This document shows positions 56,019 to 64,000 of a stretch of 64,000 nucleotides of DNA, in pieces. Within the stretch, counting starts at the first letter, position 1; the number at the start of each line of letters is the position of its first letter. This stretch comes from Onthophagus taurus (taxonomy: Eukaryota > Arthropoda > Insecta > Coleoptera > Scarabaeidae). The notes under the pieces are model-generated. The model had not been told where the DNA came from, did no database searches, and saw nothing but the letters and a program-made list of their open reading frames with translations. The stretch lies in contig NC_091972.1 in assembly GCF_036711975.1 (NCBI RefSeq), forward strand, positions 31,315,001 through 31,379,000. Direction: 5' to 3'. The position numbers were made by a program, and so were the translations under genes.

Positions 56019-56205
56019 CTAACTCATTTATTTGTTACAAATCATAAAATCAATTCTCTTGACTCAGCATCTCGATAGAGTTAGTTTCTACACAGTTAAC
56101 GTGTGCCACGACATATAAACCTAATAAACAGTAAGTGCTTCTCTCACCGCAATAATACGTCAAGTTTTTACCTTCTTTGAGTTTAACGCTTTTTTTTTGT
56201 TACAG

Positions 56206-56577
56206 ATGATGATTAAATGCATTGTTTTATTCGCCTTAGTGGCTATTTCCACAGCTTTCATTATTCCTGAGGATCAATACCAGGAGTATATTATTGTGGG
56301 ACACTATGAACCCCATGAACTTGTGGATCTTGATCAACAAGCCAGACACAGAAGATCTTTTGCTCCAGGTGGTACACAAATCGGCGGTAGCACAGAAAGT
56401 CCGTATCCCTGGAGTGTAGGGGGTAACGTTGATAGAGTTGGACAAGATACCGTTGCCAAGATTAATGCTGGTCACAAAACCGATCAAACTCAAATTACTG
56501 GAACTTGGAGTAAAGTTGTTAGGGGCCCACACAAGTCTAAACCCAACTGGAGTATTGGTGCTCAGCACAGGTGGTAA
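56206..56577 (+). CDS. Coleoptericin-like antimicrobial peptide precursor 2
   Basis: 123 codons, start ATG directly after the acceptor TTACAG. Signal peptide MMIKCIVLFALVAISTAF, propeptide two residues shorter than in copy 1 (HYEPHELVDLDQQ), processing site RHRR (47-50) and a 73-residue mature peptide from SFAPGG to QHRW. The mature peptide differs from copy 1 at only a handful of positions (for example GNVDR for GKVDR, TWSKVV for TWNKVV, SIGAQ for SVGAH). This shows a recent tandem duplication with the propeptide evolving faster. AATAAA at about 56695. Confidence 0.93.
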   Translation: MMIKCIVLFALVAISTAFIIPEDQYQEYIIVGHYEPHELVDLDQQARHRRSFAPGGTQIGGSTESPYPWSVGGNVDRVGQDTVAKINAGHKTDQTQITGTWSKVVRGPHKSKPNWSIGAQHRW

Positions 56578-56729
56578 AGCATATCTACATTTCGAAGATA
56601 AATGTCTTGATATTTATTATTTAAGAACTAATACACATTATTATATTTATCAATTATTTAAGACCCTAATTAATAAAATGTTCATAGTCGAAAAAATAAA
56701 TAATTTCAAACTACTATTTTAGTAACTAT

Positions 56730-58290
56730 TTCAATGTGAAAACTCTCTCCCATCATACTATCACCGTCTGCGTTAAAACTATAATTTTTGTTCAGTACGA
56801 ATCGGCGAATACTTTGAATTTGTTATGTCTTGTATACATAACAGTCCAAGTCAAAATCATTATTTAGTGTTGTTGTTTAATGACGATAATTAAAAATTCC
56901 GTACTTAGATTGAAGAATTTCGATTTTCATCAATTGTCTCTAGTGTTGATCCCTTAAAATAATTTCGTATATCAATTCATCAATAACATTAATACACCTC
57001 AACTATAATAATATAAAGCACATTTTCTGATATTTGAAGAGATCTGAGAGACACATTTTAAACAAAACATTCAGATAAAATTTTAAGTTTGAGAATTTTC
57101 GTAAAGTAATTAACTAGGTAACATATTATTTTTTATCTCCGGCTGTTTTAAGACAACCATTAGAGATGAAGTAGTCTAATATTTCAATTGACAACAAATA
57201 AAGAACCCAAAAACATCAGTGAATCTTCCGATCAATTACGTTCCAAATAAACAAAATCCTATTACGGAGTTCATGAACTACATAATCGACGTCATTTTCT
57301 GATATCCGAATTTCCTTCAAGAATTGTAAGACAGTTTTTGGACGAAAATATTGAAAATCGTCTTGATTTATGCTTAGCGAATAGTCCGAAATCTACAATT
57401 TTTTATTAATTTCATAGATGCTATTTTTACAAAATTCTTCAAAACATATATGCACGATCATAATCATTATTTCAAACTATTTTTCAGAACGTTTCTCATA
57501 CTCGTCAGTGATGAAACTAAAATACTTTATATTATATCTTGTATGGGTAGGAATAGAAAAAGAAAAAAATAGTATTATCACTCTCCGACTTCATTTTCAA
57601 AAATATAGGTAAAATAGCAAAACACCACTTTTTCGTAACGACATAATAGTTTAGGTGTCGAATATATCGCAAATATGATCAACATTTATTCTACATCTGT
57701 CTACCAAATGTGGCCCTATACCTGAACACATATCAAACCTTTAAATACTTGCTCTTTAAATATAGGTAAAAGAATAATCTATTATGTAAACCTTTAAAAT
57801 CATGAAAAACCTTCGTTCATATCGGTCATATGACCAACGCGAGCATGTTGGCAACAAACGATTCTTTGGACCCAATTTTTCACTATTTTTTCACACCTAT
57901 CGGACCCTGAAAATGACTTTGTATTAAAATTATACTTTACTCTAGCTTAGGGAACATAATAGGAAATTAAAAATAGAACACCAGTAGATTTAATGAATTT
58001 TATTTTTGAAAAAATGTGGCTTGTTACATTATTATATTAAAAAAGTTGAAATCCTGTGATTTGTAGAACGTAATATTATAATAACAATCTTTTACAGTAT
58101 TTTCGAAAAACTTGTATTATAAACAAAAAAATGTATTAACAAAAAATCATTTTACAACTTCCACGTCTTCGATTTCCTCGTTAGTTGCTCTCAGGCAGAG
58201 GAAAAATTTATGGTCTACTAGAGGTATGTATCGCAATAGACTTTACATTATTAAAGTTTTTTTTGAAAATTTACTGGCCTCCCTCTCTTT
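56730..58290. other. Non-coding spacer
   Basis: AT-rich. No supportable gene; the short open frame at 57418-57612 lacks motifs. Confidence 0.4.
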
Positions 58291-58299
58291 TTAATGATA

Positions 58300-59110
58300 A
58301 CTTCATCATAACCTTTAAGCCACTTATAAGAAAATAAAAAAGGACCCAACCGAGAACATAGTAAGGAAAATGAAAGAACTGGTAAAATCCACAGAAATCC
58401 CAGCAGATCCACAGAAAAGCTTATTCGTACAGGCTCCAGTACCACCAAGGATGTATGGATTACCCAAAATCTATAAACCAGACGTCCCACTACGCCCTAT
58501 TGTCAGTGCCATAAATTCTCCTACCTACCAGCTAGCAAAACACCTTTCCAAAATTCTGTCTCCTTTTACAGGTAAAACAGAATCATAAGTCAGAGACTCC
58601 ACACATTTTGTAGAATCAATTAGGAATATGAAGCTAGATCCTCAGGATAAGTTTCGACGTGGAATCTCTATTCACCAGAGTACCAGTCAAAGATGCCGGG
58701 TGTCCTTGGAAACCGAAGCTATGGCTCCCTTACACTTCGATCGACGAAAAGAGCAACTCCAGGAATTTCTAGACCACCTCAATTCACAGCACCCCATGTT
58801 AAAATTTACCATGGAAACAGAAACTGCAAAACAGTTGCCATTCCTGGATGTGTTAGTCACTACGAAGACAGATGGGGGCATGGAACTGGGAGTATATCGA
58901 AAGAAGACGCATACGAATAGGTACCTGCAGGCTTCATTCCACCACCACCCACAATAGAAGAGGTCCGTGATTCAAGCCTTATTCCAGCGAACAGAGAGGA
59001 TATGCGATAAAGAGAACCTAAGAAAAGAAGAAAGATTCCTAGAAGATGTGCTGTAGAAGAACGGCTATACGATGAGAGATATTCGACGAGCCACCAAACC
59101 ACGCAAACAG
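58300..59110 (+). mobile_element. Penelope-like retroelement RT fragment
   Basis: PPRMYGLPKIYKPDVPLRPI and VSAINSPTYQLAKHLSKILS (58450-58560) are the characteristic RT wording of Penelope-like elements. A stop at 58586 and a frame change follow, then SFDVESLFTRVPVKDA in another frame (about 58650-58695). After an internal deletion come HPMLKFTMETETAKQLPFLD (58790-58850), GVYRKKTHTNRYLQASFHHH (58890-58950) and decayed C-terminal sequence to about 59110. No GIY-YIG domain is visible. Confidence 0.85.
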
Positions 59111-60870
59111 AAGAAACAGCAGCCGGTTTTATCTGCCTTCCTTATGTTTCAGGTGTGACGGAGCGAATTGCGAGGCCCGAAAGTTTCTAGGTCTAGTATT
59201 AGTTCTAGTTTTAGTTTAACTTCATCATAAGTTTCATTAAATGAGTATTTTATAAAGAATGATTTTGGAGCATCTACTTTAAAATGAAAAGAATAGACTC
59301 CAGAAAAGTCTAAATTTACACCATAGTCAGTGCGTGCATTTTTTGATACATATGTTAGATAACAAAGGTTCTAGATTCAAACCGGTTTGTTGCATAATTG
59401 TAACCACAAATGGATGTTTTTTATTACGTTCTTCTATAACTTTGTACCACGATGTCATATCACAGTTTAAATAGGTTGTCTCAAAATTGTCAATCCTACT
59501 GTAATGACTTTTTGTTTTTCGTGTTCACTCAACTGATTCGGTCGATTACTGTGCTTCTCTCTCTTGTCTTTACCTGCAGCTGGAGCTCCCTGATTTTTTT
59601 GCTGGCGAGTCTATTGATCCTGCCGTGAGAGGATTGAAAACTATGAACACTCATAAATTCGATTTTGCAAAGCCTTATGTGTTTCCCGCCAACAGTCACG
59701 AAATATTTAGCGATAAAGTGTCTGCTAGATTCTTGGTTAGTTTCTTTTTATGATAGGAACGTTTCTTAGGTGATAACTGAATACATCCACAGAGGTAACT
59801 GTTCTACAAGTCATAGGATCCTAGATCCCAGAATTCCTTCAACATTTTTTCATGACATCCTTGTAGGAAAGTCCTACATTTCTTTTTGCATGTACAAGGC
59901 AATCCCAATTCACGAGCTTTTATACACTTATTGGTCGATTCACTTGTATACTCTTATCTAAAATTACGCCTACTTTTTCTTTTCGTTCTCGTTTACATGT
60001 CCGTGTTTCTGTGCCTCCATTTAGATTTTGAAGCTGGTACGGGTGAAACTTCGCGGCTTCTGCGCACGTTGCCTGGATTGTTATTTCCTTCCAATAAACA
60101 TATAGTAGATTCGTCCTGAAAATGTAATGCAATAACGTGAAAAACCTCTTGAACAGGTTAAAAAAATGCTAAAACATGACATGCCACAAAAAAATATTAA
60201 AAAAACACTTACCTATATATATGCTGAATCTGCATCGAGATCAGATGGTTCGTAGTCTTTATCTACTACACTATCATATTCTTCACTAATAGCATCGTTA
60301 ATTTCACTGTCTTTGTCACCGACTTTGTCACCTGTTGCAAGCGCGCCGTCCATTTTGTTGGCTTGTCAAGTTGTAATCTGCAGAGTTTAACGCTGCAGTG
60401 TTAACGTAAGAACGAGATTTTAGGATAAGTGGAGTCGTCTGTACGATTAACTTTGTACAAATTTTTATGCGGTTGCCATACTATTGCATAATGAGAAAAT
60501 AGCAAAATCTAATTTTTGCAGAAGGTGCAGTTTGTCACGTTCTAGCAATAAGCCCTTCAACTATTTGAACAGTTATTTATTTAATAGCTGTGTGGCATGT
60601 GGCACCATCCTATTGAAACTGTATATCACTGATGTCATAAGCAAATTAAGTGCAAATCACTGCAGTTGATTTCATAAGATATTACGTGTTCGGCAATGCA
60701 AACACAATTGTAAAACATTAATTTTTGGGTAACCAGGTAGGGAATTAGGTTTAACAGTTTGTTTATATTATTTCAGAATGTTTTTTCTTTATTTAATGTA
60801 ACGATGATACAATTAAGTCCAAAATTTCTTGCAAACGAAATATCTGATAATTATCTCAGAAAATTTAAAA
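59111..60870. other. Spacer with two weak exon-like pieces
   Basis: Plus strand 59578-59737: a frame open after CTGCAG (LELPDFFAGESIDPAVRGLK, ANSHEIFSDKVSARFL) flanked by acceptor- and donor-like sites. Minus strand 60353-60213: ATG and 46 codons (MDGALATGDKVGDKDSEIND, DKDYEPSDLDADSAYI) ending in a TAG that overlaps a GTAAGT donor-like sequence. Neither has a partner exon that I can find; both may be repeat-derived. Confidence 0.3.
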
Positions 60871-60874
60871 TCTT

Positions 60875-61232
60875 CTACCATCTGTGTTGCACCTCAATGC
60901 TCCAATTGGGTTTAGCCCTATTAGGACCTCTAATAACTTTATTCCATGATCCGGTAATTTGAGTTTGATCGGTTCTGTGACCAGCATTAATTTTGGCAAT
61001 GGTATCTTGCCCAACTTTATCAACATTACCACGTACACTCCACGGATAAGGATTTTCCGTGGTTTCGCCAATTTGAATACCACCTGGAGCAAACGATCTT
61101 CTGTGTCTGACGCGTTGATCAACACCTACAAGTTTATATTCTTCGGGTTCATGTTGCCCTACAACCAAATACTGTTGATATTGATCTTCAGGAATAACGA
61201 AAGCAGCAATAAATAACTTTAATTTTAACAGA
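60875..61232 (-). pseudogene. Inverted third coleoptericin copy lacking a start codon
   Basis: The minus-strand frame runs through PEDQYQQYLVVGQHEPEEYK, the RHRR processing site and a complete 73-residue mature peptide (SFAPGG... to QHRW) that keeps the SWNKVIRGPNRAKPNW block. The mature part shows no stop or shift. Upstream, the frame is closed by a TAA about 21 codons before the PEDQYQ block, with no ATG between. The region that in copies 1 and 2 holds the intron acceptor, ATGATGAT and most of the signal peptide is replaced by a short sequence (a CTG at 61232-61230 is the nearest possible start). The exon-1 part after its TATA box has no ATG either. It is probably a pseudogene, unless a non-ATG start or an unseen exon is used. 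Confidence 0.8.
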
Positions 61233-61332
61233 ATTATTTAACAGAAAGAGGTAGTTACTGTTAATAAAATTTATCTATGGAAATGTGATTGAAAATTGTG
61301 AGTTTATGATTCGTAACAATAAACGAGTTGAG

Positions 61333-61451
61333 TTTATATACTCCCAACTAGCCAACTTTGTTCCTTTTTTGGGAATTCATCGCGATGTGGGGTCCCACAG
61401 ACCCGCACAATCTAATCTGCCGATTTCTTCTGGTGGTTGTAAGGGAATTCC
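61333..61451 (-). promoter_or_regulatory. Promoter of the inverted coleoptericin copy
   Basis: On the minus strand: kappaB-like GGAATTCCC (61451-61443), a GGGACCCC/GTGGGGTCCCAC block (about 61387-61398), a GAATTCCC site (61378-61371) and TATATAAA (61340-61333). Position and spacing match the promoters of copies 1 and 2, and the similarity extends upstream to the AATTATAATTATTATTTTAA phrase near 61590. Confidence 0.7.
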
Positions 61452-61699
61452 ATTTACACAATTTCTCTTTTAATCCCAAAAAATAACAAGAAACTATATA
61501 AATTAGATAATAATGTATTAATAAACCGATATTGATATTGTCAATAAACTCATTATAAATACGAAGACGACCATTGTTATTTTAAAATAATAATTATAAT
61601 TGTTTAACCTTTCAGATATAATGTTGTGAGCTTGTTCAGTAACAAATTTAAAACTCTATTGTTTCTCACTTGGACACTTAATTTGTTTAAAAGCTATTA

Positions 61700-62930
61700 T
61701 TATTATTGACGGGGACTGAAAGAGAAGAACAATGCGAGAATGAGATGGTGGTGAAATCAAAGCATAGAATAGAAAGTAAGTAAAATGAAACAAGCTTATC
61801 TGAAGTGGATAAACACCAAAGAGAGAGAAACGAAGCAAGGAGACTGGTGATACAACAGAGACATTGACATGTATATAGGAGGTAGAAGATGTACGAAAGC
61901 TTAAAAAATTATAGAAGAGATAAGATCTAAGAAAAAACTAATCTCCAACTTATTTCAGCAGACAAATGGGAACAATATTACAGAAAGCTACATACCGAAT
62001 ATCGACTCGCATACACGAATGAAAGCGACAACTAATAAATATAGAAAGAAATTAATAAAGAGATTAAAAAACAGGAAGATAAGTGGACCTGAAAACATTA
62101 AAGGTGAATTAGTAAAGCAGGCAATAAATAAAGTAATTACTATGATATGCCAGCTCTTCCTGAGATGCAAAAATGGAAAACCGATCCAAGAAGAGTGGAA
62201 AATATAGTTCATATCAATCCATGGATCTCAGAAATGCGAGAATTATCTGATAGAACGAGCATATGAGGAACAATATAGAGCATAGAGAACATATTTGGTT
62301 TTATACAGATTATCGCAAAAGGATCGCCATCAATAGAGAAACACATTTACTCTTTATAGACCTCCAGTACGCATATGATAACATTCCCATATCTAAACTA
62401 TGGAAGGTTCTGGAATAAACACAAATTTATCACACTTTGATAAAAGCTCCCTGAGAACTCTATAGAGACTGCAAAACTCAAGGCTAACACTAGGAAATAG
62501 AAGATCTCCAGAATTCTTGGTGTCGAAAGTGATCACACAGGGATGTTGTGTCTCACCCACCCTGTTCAAAATACACACAGAACACGTATTAAACAACTGG
62601 AAGAAGAAGTGTAGTATTCACTGTCGAACTTGCAGATTACCAGGTTATCATTGCCCAAGACAAAGATGTTATTGAATACATGACATCAATGAATGTAACA
62701 AAAATCCGATATACATTACGCGCGCACTGTAGGAGAAACAATTATAGAAAACATCACGAAAAAGAGCTGATATGGTACGACCATGTACTTACAACGAATG
62801 GCAGACAGAAAACTTCCAAAGATGGTGTTAAAATGAGTGTTCAACGAACGAAGGAAGAGAAGACCTAGGAAGACGTATGGAGAAAGAATAATGAAGACCA
62901 TGAGTGAGAAAACCTCAGAGATACAGATGG
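61700..62930 (+). mobile_element. RTE-type LINE relic
   Basis: Scattered collinear RT phrases: KLIKRLKNRKISGPENIKGE (about 62050-62105), a decayed linker, LLFIDLQYAYDNIPISKLWK (catalytic-region FID, about 62348-62407), ADYQVIIAQDKDVIEYMTS (about 62632-62690), then a C-terminal part KELIWYDHVLTTNGRQKTSK (about 62762-62820). Stops are frequent. Confidence 0.65.
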
Positions 62931-63021
62931 TCTAGGTCAATTATCATATTTTTGATGAACCACACAATAAATTTTTATGAATAAATAATTTGAACAGCAA
63001 TTTATACCAATGTAATTTTAT

Positions 63022-64000
63022 TTATTCTTTTAAACATCTACATCCAATATATTTAAACCATTTTAACGTGCTTTTAAATTCAGGTTCATGTCTCAATGCA
63101 ATTAAAGATTGATAAAAACCTTTTCGATATAAAAACGGGGTTGTTTCATAATTAACCATATAATACAGCCATTCTAGAACCTAAAATTTAAATTTAATTA
63201 TAAAAAAAGAAATGAATAAGAATTTTACCTGAGTAATATATTTATTCCATTTTTCCTCCTTTAAAATTACAACAAAGCTTTGTGGGAGTAATTTAATTAT
63301 AGTTTCCATGTAACTGTTGTTACTGTAATTTTTAAAGTTTTCCAAAAAAATATTTTGATGCGATATAGAAACTAATGTTACAATTAAAACATCACACATA
63401 AATGAAATACGTTTTGAAAAGTGATTTGAATCAATCAATTCCAGTTGGGTTTGACCTAATAGTTCTAAAAACCAAGTCGGAAGGGTGTAGTGATCTTTTA
63501 AAATGTGTGTTATCTTAGAAATGTTATCTAAGAAATACTCTAAATCGCTAAAATTGGGAGGTATTAAATATGAGTAATAAAATTGTTTTATTCTTACATT
63601 TGTTCATCTCCTAATGCATTTATTATTTCGTTATAATAAACCATTGGGCTTTCATTAGATTTCTTGATTAAAGTTTCACAAATATTTAAAGATCTTTTTA
63701 AATTTTTTGATGAAAAATCCGCCCATAATTTTGGAGATATAAATGATTTTATTGTTGAGTAAGGAAAAAATGGAAAACATTGAGTTAATTTTTCGAATTC
63801 CTTGAGAACAAAAAAAAAACAATAAATTTAAACAAAAATTAAGGTTATTAAACTTACTTTCGATTCAAAATCAATTTCTTCTGATTTACTAATAATAATT
63901 TTTATAATTACACTTTTATTTACATCTTGAAAATCATCTTTGTCCATTAATTCAATTATTTTATTGATTATAAACTCAAAAAAATCCCCTTTATCCTTTT
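63022..64000 (-). CDS. 3' part of an unrecognised gene (runs off the right edge)
   Basis: Four minus-strand exons join in phase: beyond 64000-63858, 63800-63598, 63547-63229 and 63180-63022 (TAA). All donors are GTAAGT/GTAAGA/GTAAAA type and acceptors end in TCAAG or TTTTAG. About 273 residues are visible, ending FKYIGCRCLKE. The sequence is leucine-, isoleucine- and lysine-rich and apparently all-helical (DFFEFIINKIIELMDKDDF, FLDNISKITHILKDHYTLP, FLELLGQTQLELIDSNHF, LPQSFVVILKEEKWNKYIT), as in HEAT/armadillo-type repeat proteins. I see no catalytic motif and do not recognise the family. AATAAA overlaps the stop region on the minus strand (63026-63021). The 48-57-nt introns are typical of beetle genes. 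Confidence 0.8.

Noticed and set aside
59578-59737. Plus-strand exon-like open segment after CTGCAG
   Set aside because: The donor is weak (G|GTTAGT), no partner exons are visible and the translation is not recognised; could be repeat-derived.
60213-60353. 46-codon minus-strand ORF with a donor-like site at its end
   Set aside because: The stop codon TAG overlaps the donor-like GTAAGT and no downstream exon was found; kept only as a note in the spacer entry.

Overview
The window is AT-rich nuclear DNA from an insect, almost certainly a beetle. Three copies of a coleoptericin-type antimicrobial peptide gene (a family known from Coleoptera) lie at 52.0, 56.2 and 61.0 kb. The rest is typical arthropod sequence: small introns, a tRNA-Ile, and very many insect-type transposons.

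Host genes. (1) An axonemal dynein intermediate chain (DNAI1/Dic61B type) on the + strand, 21300-39052. I could assemble nine exons with consistent phases, giving 714 codons. Introns 1 (9.3 kb) and 5 (5.7 kb) are packed with transposons. (2) A divergent, head-to-head gene on the - strand, 20735 down to 14754, with three exons and 164 codons. I do not recognise it. It has an N-terminal DSGIDS motif and ends in a CAAX-like CVIL; its 182-nt second intron holds a tRNA-Ile(AAU). (3) The coleoptericin cluster: two intact genes in tandem on + and a third, inverted copy whose mature peptide is intact but which has no in-frame ATG. (4) The 3' part of an unrecognised gene running off the right edge on the - strand (four exons, 63022-64000). 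(5) A weak candidate: a GC-rich, cysteine-rich exon on the - strand near 2.6-2.9 kb.

Mobile DNA fills most of the remainder, and nesting is the theme. A Jockey-type LINE sits in an RTE-type LINE (5.2-6.2 kb, 13-bp target duplication). A LINE 3' end interrupts a piggyBac relic (17.9 kb). A mariner-like element with ~145-bp inverted repeats sits in a Tigger element (21.7-24.8 kb). A Tc1-like element sits in a LINE (32.9-34.4 kb). A 652-bp MITE sits in another LINE (36.1-36.8 kb). A Bel/Pao LTR retrotransposon (44493-51186) sits in a Jockey-type LINE and itself carries a 408-bp hairpin insertion. A 1.37-kb non-autonomous element with 8-bp target duplications carries a ~152-bp minisatellite. There are also pogo, hAT, Penelope and several mariner fragments.

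Layout: 0-1.3 kb degraded unknown mobile-type gene; 1.3-4.8 kb mostly empty with one candidate exon; 4.8-7.1 kb LINEs; 7.2-12.8 kb featureless AT-rich DNA; 12.8-13.8 kb MITE and hAT relic; 14.7-20.7 kb CAAX-protein gene with TE-filled intron; 21.3-39.1 kb dynein gene; 39.4-51.5 kb pogo relic, MITE, LINE and Bel/Pao; 51.6-61.5 kb immune-peptide cluster with transposon relics between copies; 61.7-62.9 kb RTE relic; 63.0-64.0 kb end of an unknown gene. All identifications come from reading motifs; no database search was possible.
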